From: Candidatus Caenarcanales bacterium
GTDB lineage: Bacteria > Cyanobacteriota > Vampirovibrionia > LMEP-6097
Direction: 5' to 3'
DNA: 64,000 nt
Assembly (NCBI GenBank): GCA_013216135.1
Contig: JABSOS010000004.1
Location: forward strand, 1 to 64,000
Shown here piece by piece: positions 26,061 to 34,568 of the stretch. The first letter of the stretch is position 1, and each line of letters begins with the position of its first letter. The notes below the pieces were generated by a model. That model did not search any database. It had not been told where the DNA came from and worked only from the letters and a program-made list of their open reading frames with translations. Position numbers and translations under genes: made by a program.

Positions 26061-29000
26061 TTACAAGTTGATTTGTATTAACTGAAGATATTGGGTGTCT
26101 TGACTATCAATGGCACCATCTCTATTTAAATCCCATGTTTGGAATTTACTAGGTATACGACCACTTCTCGTGTATCGTCTTTCTAGTCTTCTATATCTTT
26201 TTCTTGCTCTTTTAAATTCACGCTGGCTAATACTTAGATTTACATTTTTATCTATAAGGTTCAGTAATTTTGTGAAATTAATATAGCTAGGATTGTTAAT
26301 GCTAAGGTGATTCCTAAATAAATTATAGTCAACAAAATTCACTATTTGATCATTATTAAAGTCAAATCTGAAATCTTGATTACTTAGACCTCGTCTTCTA
26401 ATATCAAAAAGGTTTTTTCTAATTTCAAGTTCAATATTTATGATTTCATTTATTTGAAGTGTTCCATTTTGATTCTCATCAACAATCTCTTCTATTTCCT
26501 TTTCTGCCTGTTCCTGAATTATTTCTTCTGGAGTTTTAGGTGGTGGTGGAGCTGGAACGGTGACGAGAAAGTTTGGTGAGGGGATCGACATATTTTCTGC
26601 TTCATCGATGGCGATAATTGAATATAAATACGAACTACCTTTACTTGTTGTTGAGTCTATGTAGAAGGTTTGATTCACAATGGTCGTGATATCTGCTCCA
26701 TCTCTTAAAACTATGTAGCGAATATTTGTAGGCTGGCTTTCGTTGTCAGATGAAGGGTTCCAGCTTATGCGAACACCATTATTAAATATTTCAGAGCTTG
26801 TGATTATGGTTGCACGAGGTGCTTCTGTGTCTGGTTCTGGTTGAGGGTTGCTAGGAGGCGGGCTCGGAGGAGCTGGTGGTGGACTTGGTGGCGTTGGAGG
26901 TGGGCTTGGAGGAGTTGGTGGTGGACTCGGTGTTGTTGGAGGTGGATTTGGAGCTGAAGGTGGAGCTGGGCGAGTAGTTATTGTGAAAGTATTAGATAGT
27001 TGTGATTCGTTTCCCACTTTATCAATAGTAGAAATATTATATGTGTAGGTTGTTGATGGAGTTACGTTACTGTCTTGGTAGCTCAAGATTCCATTATCTA
27101 CAGTGGCTATTTCATTTGAGTCACGATAAACTCTATAACTTAGTTTATTAGGCTCTGTTGCATTATCAGAGCCAGCACTCCAGTATACTGTTACTTGTGA
27201 ATGACTGTAACCGATACTCGTAATTTTGGGACTAGATGGAATTACTCTATCTAAATCTCCAGGTTCAGGTGCTAGTGTATCATTTTCAATTTTTAAGCGA
27301 CCAGACCTAGCACTGTCATAACGATAATCATGCCAGTTATATTTACTTGAATCTTTATCTATCTCTAGATCCCAGGCATAAATTGCAGACCATGGTTTAA
27401 TATTTGCAATTGATGATGCATTGTCAACCTCGTGGGGGCTTGCAATGAGATCTCTGTAGGTGAATAATTCTAATTTAGAGTCATTGTCAATGTCTTTAAT
27501 AATAGGGTAGCTAGCGCTTGAGGCTAAGAAAGTATTACTTGAAAATCTAAGTGGAAATTTAGGAGGTAAAAATATTTGTGTTGAATCTTGCCTTGGATTC
27601 ATATCTATAGGAGCTCCTGTCTGTATGTCATAGAAATAGATTCCACCACTTTCAGAATAATCAAAGTTAGTAAAGGCAGGTCCATCTAGGTAGCCATAAA
27701 CATAGGCAATGTCCTGTTTCTGATCATTATTAAAATCATTTGATATCGCAGTGTCACTATTCCAAACCCAGAAAATTTCTTTAGCAGAAGTTTTGGGTGA
27801 AGGTTTTTGAAGAGTTTCACCAGAGGAATTAAACACTGTAAATTGGTCATGTTTTAGACTTACTGATTCAAGATTTGCATATTCATCGAAGTTTGTAGCT
27901 ATAACACTATTTTTACCACCTTCTTCAAGTTTTTTAATAGATGCATCACTGGTTTTAATGATGAAGTTACTTACTCTGCCTCTACTGCATTCTGAAGCTT
28001 TATCAAATGGAGGAATACACTCAATACCGTCAACTAAAATTTCGTCTATGCCATCCCTATCTAAGTCAGCCACAGAGAAGTGAGCGTTACGAAAGAAATT
28101 ATATAAGTTTGATTCAAATGGCATATTCTCTATAGAGTTACCAGTATCAATATCAACAGCATTTATAAATTTATCTGAGTCTAAATAAAGTAATTCAATA
28201 TCATCATCGCTATCAAAGTTACCAAAAGCAAGTGGGCGAACAGCTGCTAAAGATTTATTTAATTGGACCTCTTTAATTATTTCTCCTGTTTCTAAATTAT
28301 ATTGATGTATGACTCCTCCTCCTGAAAAGTCTAGGGAAAATAATTCTTTTTTACCATCTTTATCAGTGTCTAAGAGTCTAAAAGCAAATGGACCTAGATA
28401 TCTACTTGTGCTTAAGCTCTCATTTTTAAGTGCAATTGGTGAAGATAAGATGTCTTCGCCTGCTGAATTGAAAATTCTAAACTCAGGTTTAAAAGGTTCT
28501 CCTATTTCGTTTTCTGGGAGAACAAAAGCATATATTTCTTTAGTTGAGTCAAAGTCATAGTCATCAGCAAAAGCTTTTAATTGTTCCACATAAAAATTTT
28601 TCTTCCATAGCTCATTACTATTACCATCAAAAAATAGTAATTCGTGTCTTAATTCTTCATCTAAGTTATAGCCTACAAAGTGAACAAGTTCTTCAAGCTC
28701 AGCATCTTCATCAAAGTTTTCAATAATTAAGGCATCAATTGTTGACTGCCTTAGAGGGATAAGGTTACTATTTTCTCTTTTAATAAGTTTTGGATAGCCT
28801 GCTTTTAACTTAGAGTCTACATAAAATGTAATAGGCTCACCTATCGTTTCATTTCCAGAGAAGTTAAGCCTTATTCTAACTATATTCATTGCATCTGCTT
28901 CTAGGTCTTCAGCGGGTATTGTTGCAACGAGATTGTCTGTAACTGTTTCTGGAATTATTATCCCTTCACTTGTCCAAGCACCACTCATAGATTCTGATGA

Positions 29001-31103
29001 TCTTTCAATTGTATAAGAGTCAGCGCTTGGAGGGATAGTCATTTTCACTTCAATGTCAGCTTTATTTCCAAGAAAATCTCCTGGGGAAGGAAATATTGCA
29101 AATGAGTTTTTATAGTTAGAAGAAAATACTTTACTTGAGCTTTGCTCTTCATCATCAATAACAGTAACTCTGAAATATATTTTTCCTTCAGGGAAAGGGA
29201 ATAAATCAATTTCAGAACTAAATCTGTCACTATCTTTTGTTAGTGGAATAGGGGAAGACCAAGTTTGTGAGTCGGAAGATAGTTCCACTGTAGCTGAGCT
29301 AGCAGCTGCACCGTTTGTTGTCGCTGTGATCTTAGCTGTGAAAGTGAAGACAGCCCCTTCTATAGTGTCTTCTAAATTTAAAGCTTCTATATTAGGAGGA
29401 GCTTTATCTATTAAAATTGCTTGAGAAATATCAATAATACCTTTAGGGTATGCAGCTGAAGGGTTCTCTGAAAGAGGGGTAACAAAATTAGCTAGTATAT
29501 TTTTCAAATCATCTTTAGCTAAATTAGGGTTCTTGCTGAGTAATAAAACTCCTGCTGCAAGGGCGTGAGGACAAGCCATCGAAGTTCCAGCGATCCTTTT
29601 ATACACATAAGGATCATCTCCAAATGGATCCATCCTACTTCCTGGTCTTTGATCTAAAATAAATGAAACTTTGCTTGCAGTAGAAACAATATTACCTTCT
29701 CTACCATTGTTAGCATCACCTCCACCGGGGGCGCTAAGGTCTACACTTGCACCGTAGTTAGAAAATGAAGATATCTTTTTATCATAAGTGTTAGAACCAA
29801 CGGTAATGACTGAATCAAAATTTGCAGGGCTATAGTTCGCTGCATCATCAGAGCTGTTTCCAGCGGCTACAAAGTTTATGATACCTGCATCATTTGCATA
29901 ATTAAACGCGTCTTTGAGAAGGTTGCTTGCTCTACCACCGTATGAATGGTTTATTACGAGAGTGTTTATCTCAGCACTGTTTAAAAATTTATCTGTTATA
30001 TCAATAATTGCATTTGCAATATCTGTAAAAGATCCACCAAAGTTTGTAAAAGTCTTTATTGGAATAATTTTTGCATCTGGAGAGATACCTATTAAACCTA
30101 AGTTGTTATTTGCGACTGCTGCAATTGTTCCTGCTATATGAGTTCCGTGACCATGAGTGTCAATTGGATTATGGCTTTCTGAAATGTAGTTATAACCGGT
30201 CATTCCAGGAATGATTTCATCTTCTTCTATGAACTTATTACCGTTTAAATCAACATCATCTAAGTTAACTTTAAGGTCTTCATTCCTGTCATTGACTACA
30301 CCCGGGTCAATCCAAATATTATCCCAAAGATCAGGGTGATTGTAATCTACACCAGTATCAATAATTGCTACGTGAATTCCTTCTCCCTTGTAACCTAAAT
30401 CCCATGCCGCTTCTGGGTTTATCTGTTTAGCTGCCCACATTTCAGGGTAACTAAATGCCCAGTTCTCACTGTTTGAATTCCAGAAAGGATCATTTGGATT
30501 AGAATATAATTGAACCTTTGCATTTGGCTCAATGTAATCAATTGCTGGATTGTTTTCTAGGTCTTTAATTATTTCGTTAATAGAAATGCAATCGAGGTCA
30601 GAGAAATTAAGGGTGAAAACCCTATCAATTCCATACCTGTTAATCTGTGAATTTGAAAATACTGTATTGAATTTAAGTTTGTTCTTTAATTTCTTTTTTT
30701 TCTTTTTTGATAATTTTGTGAACTTCTGTTTATTAAAGACTTTTTTAGTTTTAATTCTTTTGTGCGACTTATATTTCTTTAGCATCCTCTTTAACGACTT
30801 TTCGTTTTGAGTAGATGCTGTGCCAGATGAGGAAAGAGATAAAAACTGTAAACGCTTATTCTCTTTGAGTTTAACGATGTACTCTTTAGTGTCACCGGTG
30901 CATAAGCTCAAAGCATCAAAAGATTTCGTTGCAGTGTTATATATAGCCGTTTCTTTTGAGTGGATGACGCTTAAGTCTGATTCAGCAGAATACTTCTCCT
31001 CCCAAGCTTTATAGCCGTTAAAATCAATTAATTCGACATTATTTGAAGCAAAGGCATTAAGGACAAAGGTCCAGATACTAAGAATTAATAAGAGCTTTTT
31101 CAT
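26061..31103 (-). CDS. large secreted subtilisin-like protease with dockerin-like end
   Basis: This 1680-residue protein has a signal peptide (1-19) and a Lys-rich propeptide (to about 205). The S8 catalytic domain has Asp249 (AIIDTGVDYNHPD), His319 (HGHGTHIAG), oxyanion Asn416 (AAGNSSDD) and Ser508 (GTSMACPHA), with a calcium-loop-like insert DVDLNGNKFIEED. About 840-1230 has FG-GAP/VCBS-like repeats (LLDTDKDGKKELF, DLDRDGIDEILVDG, DFNNDQKQDIAYV). Then come an FN3-like domain, a PPP-repeat linker (about 1370-1418), a second FN3-like domain and a C-terminal region with EF-hand/dockerin-like loops (DFNNDQIVNFVDYN; DLNRDGAIDSQDTQ). It probably degrades external protein. It is transcribed alone. 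Confidence 0.93.
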   Translation of the reverse strand: MKKLLLILSIWTFVLNAFASNNVELIDFNGYKAWEEKYSAESDLSVIHSKETAIYNTATKSFDALSLCTGDTKEYIVKLKENKRLQFLSLSSSGTASTQNEKSLKRMLKKYKSHKRIKTKKVFNKQKFTKLSKKKKKKLKNKLKFNTVFSNSQINRYGIDRVFTLNFSDLDCISINEIIKDLENNPAIDYIEPNAKVQLYSNPNDPFWNSNSENWAFSYPEMWAAKQINPEAAWDLGYKGEGIHVAIIDTGVDYNHPDLWDNIWIDPGVVNDRNEDLKVNLDDVDLNGNKFIEEDEIIPGMTGYNYISESHNPIDTHGHGTHIAGTIAAVANNNLGLIGISPDAKIIPIKTFTNFGGSFTDIANAIIDITDKFLNSAEINTLVINHSYGGRASNLLKDAFNYANDAGIINFVAAGNSSDDAANYSPANFDSVITVGSNTYDKKISSFSNYGASVDLSAPGGGDANNGREGNIVSTASKVSFILDQRPGSRMDPFGDDPYVYKRIAGTSMACPHALAAGVLLLSKNPNLAKDDLKNILANFVTPLSENPSAAYPKGIIDISQAILIDKAPPNIEALNLEDTIEGAVFTFTAKITATTNGAAASSATVELSSDSQTWSSPIPLTKDSDRFSSEIDLFPFPEGKIYFRVTVIDDEEQSSSKVFSSNYKNSFAIFPSPGDFLGNKADIEVKMTIPPSADSYTIERSSESMSGAWTSEGIIIPETVTDNLVATIPAEDLEADAMNIVRIRLNFSGNETIGEPITFYVDSKLKAGYPKLIKRENSNLIPLRQSTIDALIIENFDEDAELEELVHFVGYNLDEELRHELLFFDGNSNELWKKNFYVEQLKAFADDYDFDSTKEIYAFVLPENEIGEPFKPEFRIFNSAGEDILSSPIALKNESLSTSRYLGPFAFRLLDTDKDGKKELFSLDFSGGGVIHQYNLETGEIIKEVQLNKSLAAVRPLAFGNFDSDDDIELLYLDSDKFINAVDIDTGNSIENMPFESNLYNFFRNAHFSVADLDRDGIDEILVDGIECIPPFDKASECSRGRVSNFIIKTSDASIKKLEEGGKNSVIATNFDEYANLESVSLKHDQFTVFNSSGETLQKPSPKTSAKEIFWVWNSDTAISNDFNNDQKQDIAYVYGYLDGPAFTNFDYSESGGIYFYDIQTGAPIDMNPRQDSTQIFLPPKFPLRFSSNTFLASSASYPIIKDIDNDSKLELFTYRDLIASPHEVDNASSIANIKPWSAIYAWDLEIDKDSSKYNWHDYRYDSARSGRLKIENDTLAPEPGDLDRVIPSSPKITSIGYSHSQVTVYWSAGSDNATEPNKLSYRVYRDSNEIATVDNGILSYQDSNVTPSTTYTYNISTIDKVGNESQLSNTFTITTRPAPPSAPNPPPTTPSPPPTPPSPPPTPPSPPPAPPSPPPSNPQPEPDTEAPRATIITSSEIFNNGVRISWNPSSDNESQPTNIRYIVLRDGADITTIVNQTFYIDSTTSKGSSYLYSIIAIDEAENMSIPSPNFLVTVPAPPPPKTPEEIIQEQAEKEIEEIVDENQNGTLQINEIINIELEIRKNLFDIRRRGLSNQDFRFDFNNDQIVNFVDYNLFRNHLSINNPSYINFTKLLNLIDKNVNLSISQREFKRARKRYRRLERRYTRSGRIPSKFQTWDLNRDGAIDSQDTQYLQLIQINL

Positions 31104-31216
31104 TATGAAGTATAAAAAAGTAATACTACTTAATGTATATTATATTACCTGGAGTGGGTTTCTAGCTTGAAAATGAGGGAAATTTAAAGTTTTTTGGAAT
31201 TTATTGAATATTAATA

Positions 31217-31244
31217 TTGATAAATGGGGAAAGCGTGGTATTAT
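31217..31244 (+). promoter_or_regulatory. promoter of tRNA-Asn
   Basis: TTGATA at 31217-31222 and TATTAT at 31239-31244 are separated by 16 bases and lie 13 bases before the first base of the tRNA, suitable for a short leader. Confidence 0.55.
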
Positions 31245-31257
31245 ATTTTAGCGTTGA

Positions 31258-31332
31258 TCCCAAGTAGCTCAGCGGTAGAGCTATCGGCTGTTAACCGATC
31301 GGTCACTGGTTCGAATCCAGTCTTGGGAGCCA
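31258..31332 (+). tRNA. tRNA-Asn(GTT)
   Basis: The cloverleaf is complete: acceptor TCCCAAG pairs with CTTGGGA, the discriminator is G, and CCA is encoded. The anticodon stem ATCGG/CCGAT encloses CTGTTAA, giving anticodon GTT at 31290-31292, and the T-arm is CTGGTTCGAATCCAG. It is the host gene used as the prophage attachment site. Confidence 0.97.
31300..31332 (+). other. presumed attachment core (attL) in tRNA-Asn 3' end
   Basis: The integrase gene begins right after the tRNA, the usual position when a phage integrates into the 3' half of a tRNA gene. The core should lie in the T-arm/acceptor part. The matching right copy was not found in this window, so the prophage extends past 64000. 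Confidence 0.5.
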
Positions 31333-31341
31333 TTAAAAATG

Positions 31342-31376
31342 AAGCGGCTTCTTTGAAAAAAGAGGCCGCTTTTTTG
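31342..31376 (+). terminator. strong hairpin terminator after tRNA-Asn
   Basis: AAGCGGCTTCTTT pairs over 13 bases (one G-T) with AAAGAGGCCGCTT around a GAAA tetraloop, and a run of six T follows. It ends the tRNA transcript and lies directly before the integrase frame. Confidence 0.9.
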
Positions 31377-32363
31377 TTGCCTAAAAACGAAAAGTTAATA
31401 GATTATTATTTTGAAAGAAAACATAAAAAAAGCGATTGTGACTTGATCGACCCAGATCTTATCTTGCATAATGATTACCGGAAGCTTATGGAAGTATATT
31501 ATTGGATGGAAGAATGGCTCGCATGGGGGCGTGCTGGTTCTTTAACTGGAAAACCCTACTCTGATCGAACAATCGAGTTATACAAGTACTATTTTGGACT
31601 CTATGTTGAAACACTGGATCAAGATAATCCAAGTATTTCACTTGAGAATTTCAGGAAGGTGCTTCAGATAATACACCCAAGGAAGTATAGTACTAGGAAA
31701 AATATATATGATGCAATTATGAGTGCTGCTAAGTACTTGGTTGAAAAAGGTTTGATGGATAATGAAGAGCGAGAAAGTATTAAAAAGCTTGCACCTAAAC
31801 GCTTATTTCCCGCTAAGAGACCGCATATCAATGAAAAGCAAGTTGCTGAAGTTTTTGAAACTATTGATGGGCTCGCTGTTGATAAATACTCGAAGATTTT
31901 GAGTAAGACGATAACGGTATTGATACTTAATACTGGACTAAGGTTGCAGGAAATTGTTGATCTTAAAATCTCACATGTTGACCTTGAGAATTCTTGCCTC
32001 TCTGTTTACTTGGGTAAGGGGAATAAGAATCGCAGAGTGGGTTTGAATAAAGAAACTAAATCTCAATTGGTTAAATATTTACATCAAAGACCATACAGTG
32101 AAAGTGATAATTTCTTTGTAAATAAAGATGGTGAACCAGTTACAAGGAATTTGATTTCTAAAAAATATAGATGGCTTTCTAAGAAACTTGGTTACACGGT
32201 TTCTCCTCATGCGTTACGTAGAGCGTTTGTTACACTAAATGCTAATGAAGGTAAGCCAATGGTACATTTGCAGATTGCCTGTGGTCATGCGGATTTGAAG
32301 ACAACTCGATCTTATTGTAGAACCTCTGAAGATGAAGTGGTTGAGGCTATGCAAGACTGGTAG
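31374..32363 (+). CDS. int: tyrosine recombinase (phage integrase)
   Basis: The integrase inserts and excises the prophage at tRNA-Asn. The C-terminal catalytic domain shows NTGLRLQEIVDLKI (first Arg), a Lys-containing beta hairpin (VYLGKGNKNRRVGL), HALRRAFVTLNA (His-x2-Arg), ACGHADLKTTRSY with the second His and the nucleophile Tyr. The N-terminal SAM-like core-binding part is WLAWGRAGSLTGKPYSDRTIELYKYYF. The reading frame stays open back through the tRNA, which must be ignored. There is no ATG before 31488, and TTG codons at 31374, 31377, 31443 and 31464 are candidates. I give the longest form after the terminator (329 residues); 31488 would give 291. Confidence 0.85.
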   Translation: MLPKNEKLIDYYFERKHKKSDCDLIDPDLILHNDYRKLMEVYYWMEEWLAWGRAGSLTGKPYSDRTIELYKYYFGLYVETLDQDNPSISLENFRKVLQIIHPRKYSTRKNIYDAIMSAAKYLVEKGLMDNEERESIKKLAPKRLFPAKRPHINEKQVAEVFETIDGLAVDKYSKILSKTITVLILNTGLRLQEIVDLKISHVDLENSCLSVYLGKGNKNRRVGLNKETKSQLVKYLHQRPYSESDNFFVNKDGEPVTRNLISKKYRWLSKKLGYTVSPHALRRAFVTLNANEGKPMVHLQIACGHADLKTTRSYCRTSEDEVVEAMQDW

Positions 32364-32837
32364 CTTTAAGGTAAATTCTGGCAAAACAGCCGAAGTTGGC
32401 ATTAAGATAACTTCAAAAAACTTCTTCTCTGAGGGCTATAAATAAAAAAATCATGGTACATTTGAAATGTAAGAATTTTTTGAAACACGGCACGTTGAGA
32501 AAAATTTTTAAAGCTGAATAAAGAAAAGGGTCAGGTACACGGCACGTGAAACCCAACCCTTAAAATTTGAGCAATGGGTGCATTCGAACAAAAACCCAGG
32601 CTCTTAAAATTTACTCTATCACTATACCACAATCGTGGCTAGTAGGTTGCGTGGATATCTTTATTTGGTAATTAGTAAGCAAAAAGAAAGCAAGAGGGCT
32701 CGGAAGTTTTTGGAAGCTTGAACCCATCTTGCACTTAAATCAACCTTGGATTGGTTAATACAAGTTATCTTAGCAAAGATTAGCTTTGTATTTCAAGAGG
32801 GGGATCTTTTTGCCAAAAATGAGCAAAGGAGTAATTG
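32364..32837. other. intergenic region after int with direct repeats
   Basis: I see no convincing gene in this 470-base stretch. It has an exact 11-base direct repeat, ACACGGCACGT at 32485-32495 and 32537-32547, spaced 52 bases (about five helical turns). A small dyad CCAC-AATC-GTGG lies near 32628. The closeness to int suggests arm-type binding sites or operators. Confidence 0.5.
32485..32547 (+). repeat. 11-base direct repeat pair near int
   Basis: ACACGGCACGT occurs at 32485-32495 and again at 32537-32547, in the same orientation, 52 bases apart. It could be an integrase arm site or excisionase site; no third copy was noticed. Confidence 0.45.
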
Positions 32838-32939
32838 ATGTCGTTGATAAACAAATTCTTGGAGAAGTACAAGAATGAATTTCCACTAGTGCTATTTGCA
32901 TTAATTGGATTCCCATTAGTTTTTGTTTTGACTATTTAA
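32838..32939 (+). CDS. 33-residue single-span membrane peptide
   Basis: An ATG with a strong AAAGGAG site 7 bases upstream opens 33 codons ending in TAA. The peptide is MSLINKFLEKYKNEF followed by a hydrophobic span (PLVLFALIGFPLVFVLTI). A positively charged start with one transmembrane segment suggests an inner-membrane micropeptide. It is too short to classify; phage small membrane proteins of this kind may act in lysis control or superinfection exclusion. Confidence 0.55.
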   Translation: MSLINKFLEKYKNEFPLVLFALIGFPLVFVLTI

Positions 32940-33009
32940 AAAGTACACGAGAAAGGATTGGTAAATGCTTACTGGTTCTGTTGATTAGATTAAAGAATAA
33001 ATATAAAGG

Positions 33010-33306
33010 ATGATCATGAACGAGATTATGCATGAGCAGGCTATGGCTATGCTTGAAAACAATATAAAGATAGAAGAGTTGACTATGGAAATCAAGTCAA
33101 AGATTAAAGGTTTGGTAGAAACAGGGGTAATAAAAAGAGATTATGGAAGTGAGTTATTTTCAGAAATTAAAGAACTTACTCGAAGATCTTATATCGCTGC
33201 TGAAGATGCACCAATTTTTGCAAGTGAACTGGAGCATATAACAGGAAGCTTTATCCCAGTTATTGATAATGAGAGGTTATTCTCGGAGGAAAGACTATGT
33301 ATTTGA
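33010..33306 (+). CDS. phage hypothetical protein
   Basis: I do not recognise this 98-residue protein. It is helical and soluble, with QAMAMLENNIKIEELTMEIKSKIKGLVETGVIKRDYG near the start, and has no membrane segment. AAAGGATG precedes the start; ATG codons at 33010 and 33016 are both possible. Its end overlaps the next gene by 10 bases, so they are coupled. Confidence 0.7.
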   Translation: MIMNEIMHEQAMAMLENNIKIEELTMEIKSKIKGLVETGVIKRDYGSELFSEIKELTRRSYIAAEDAPIFASELEHITGSFIPVIDNERLFSEERLCI

Positions 33307-33722
33307 AAACTACTGAAGAGATTGTTAAACATATAGATGAGAGTGATTTAGTAAACATGCACAATGAATTTGATGACTTATTAGACAAAACAGAGCAGAA
33401 ATTGCACAGCTTAAATGAGTACTTGAATAAAGTAGAAAACCAAGAAATGGAGCCAATTCAATATTACACAAAGGTAAGTGAGGGATTGGAAACCATATGT
33501 CAATTAATTACCTTATATGGAGATTTAGGGTTAGAATCTTGTAAAACCTCTTTGAGTCTTGAAGAATCTAAGATGTATAATCAGTCAGCTTGTCCTGATA
33601 ACTATGATCTTATTGATGAGTGCAAAGACAATAATCAAGCACTTGTAGAACAGCACAGTTGCAGAGCTGGTGAATTATCAGAATTACTTAAAAATTGCTG
33701 TGAATTATTAGAGAGACATTAA
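33297..33722 (+). CDS. phage hypothetical coiled-coil protein
   Basis: This 141-residue acidic protein is predicted coiled coil (LVNMHNEFDDLLDKTEQKLHSLNEYLNKVENQ). It has seven Cys residues in the C-terminal half, two of them adjacent near the end (KNCCELLERH), but no clear zinc pattern. GGAGGAAAG precedes the ATG inside the upstream gene. The transcript probably ends at the UUCG hairpin at 33780. Confidence 0.7.
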   Translation: MYLKTTEEIVKHIDESDLVNMHNEFDDLLDKTEQKLHSLNEYLNKVENQEMEPIQYYTKVSEGLETICQLITLYGDLGLESCKTSLSLEESKMYNQSACPDNYDLIDECKDNNQALVEQHSCRAGELSELLKNCCELLERH

Positions 33723-33779
33723 CCCACATAGTGTGGTCAACCACATAGAGGCGCATTACCCTTGGTTAGCAACCTTGCT

Positions 33780-33806
33780 AGGCGGCTTCGGTCGCCTATA
33801 TTTTCT
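33780..33806 (+). terminator. UUCG-loop hairpin terminator
   Basis: AGGCGGC and GTCGCCT form a 7-pair stem closed by a TTCG tetraloop (C-G closing), followed by ATATTTTCT. A direct repeat CCACATAG (33724-33731 and 33741-33748) lies just upstream. The hairpin also argues against the TTG start at 33762 for the next gene. Confidence 0.6.
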
Positions 33807-34052
33807 ATGCTTGAATATATTTTTTTAGCTGAGTTGGCGGATGCTTACCCAAATAAATTAACCTCTCTTCAGTTATATGAAGCAATATATGGACAATGTT
33901 TCCATTTAGATGATTGTCATAAAAGAAAGCAGATTAGGAATTTGAAAAAGAGGGCTAGGAAAAGACTCTTAGAAAACTTTGAAGATTTTAAAGTTGATAT
34001 TGAAGACTTTAAAAGTGATGGTGGGGGCTATAAGATTAAGCTTCTTAGTTAG
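33807..34052 (+). CDS. putative small winged-helix phage protein
   Basis: From the ATG at 33807 this gives 81 residues (MLEYIFLAELADAYPNKLTSL...). The sequence LTSLQLYEAIYGQ followed by KQIRNLKKRARKRLLENFED and an end GGGYKIKLLS has the layout of a small winged helix: recognition-type helix, basic helix and C-terminal beta wing. It resembles the effector half of OmpR-like regulators, but this is pattern-based. It could be the phage's regulatory protein. No good ribosome site precedes it. It converges with and overlaps by 8 bases a small minus-strand gene. Confidence 0.55.
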   Translation: MLEYIFLAELADAYPNKLTSLQLYEAIYGQCFHLDDCHKRKQIRNLKKRARKRLLENFEDFKVDIEDFKSDGGGYKIKLLS

Positions 34053-34215
34053 CTAATTTTCTATTACTATTCAGGTGAATATTGTTTGAACTTCTTTGCT
34101 CAATAATTTTAACCTGTTTTTTTCTATCTACTTTTTCAATACGATCACACTCTACAAAGAAGAAGATGGTTGCCGTTATAAAAGTACTATACGCTATGCA
34201 ATCTAGAATCCACAT
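34045..34215 (-). CDS. 56-residue membrane-anchored phage protein
   Basis: The minus-strand ATG at 34215 overlaps the stop of the gene at 34421 (TAATG) and opens 56 codons. The N-terminus is one hydrophobic span (MWILDCIAYSTFITATIFFFV) followed by a basic and polar tail. This N-in or N-out anchor with a short charged tail is common among phage lysis accessory proteins such as spanin-like or antiholin-like peptides, but no lysin is seen nearby. It is at the distal end of the leftward module. Confidence 0.55.
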   Translation of the reverse strand: MWILDCIAYSTFITATIFFFVECDRIEKVDRKKQVKIIEQRSSNNIHLNSNRKLAN

Positions 34216-34421
34216 TATTTCACCCTATCCTTTCTATCCATTAAGATGTTTAGCTTAGATTCACATGAGCTTAATTTCTTTTCTATTGAACTGAAAATTT
34301 GTGAAACCTTATGTAGTAACAAAGCAGCTATTATCATTCCACTACTGCCCCCAATACCATCGGTAAGCATTATTAACTCTGCTATAGATTTAACCAGCTC
34401 GGTTTTAGTAGCAGTTTCCAT
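34215..34421 (-). CDS. small hydrophobic phage protein, possible holin-like
   Basis: This 68-residue protein has a polar start (METATKTELVKSIAELI), a Gly/Ser hinge (TDGIGGSSG), a hydrophobic stretch (MIIAALLLHKVSQIF) and a coiled, basic end (EKKLSSCESKLNILMDRKDRVK). The layout recalls small phage membrane or holin-like proteins, and it is coupled by TAATG to a second membrane peptide. The function is inferred only from this pairing. Confidence 0.5.
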   Translation of the reverse strand: METATKTELVKSIAELIMLTDGIGGSSGMIIAALLLHKVSQIFSSIEKKLSSCESKLNILMDRKDRVK

Positions 34422-34568
34422 ATCCTTATTGTAAGCACTACTTAATTAATCTTTACATTTAAAATCTACTGGTCAAGAACTGTTGTAACAATAATGGTGA
34501 TAAGTATTGGTGCATGAGTAGTTATATCCCCTCCTCCTTTGATAGCTGCTTGTGCACCTACATTTAAG

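Noticed and set aside
26848-27048. Gly-rich plus-strand frame opposite the protease
   Set aside because: It is the complement of the Pro-rich linker; its composition is an artefact of the CCx repeat codons.
31224-31373. Integrase start at 31224
   Set aside because: The frame would pass through the tRNA-Asn gene and its terminator, so it cannot be the real start.
32364-33010. CRISPR-like or diversity-generating repeat in the int-downstream gap
   Set aside because: Only two short direct repeats are present; no array, spacers, reverse transcriptase or cas genes occur in the window.
34500-34545. Short minus-strand gene after the GGAGGAGGGG
   Set aside because: The only ATG gives 18 residues at poor spacing, and the longer frame has no start codon.
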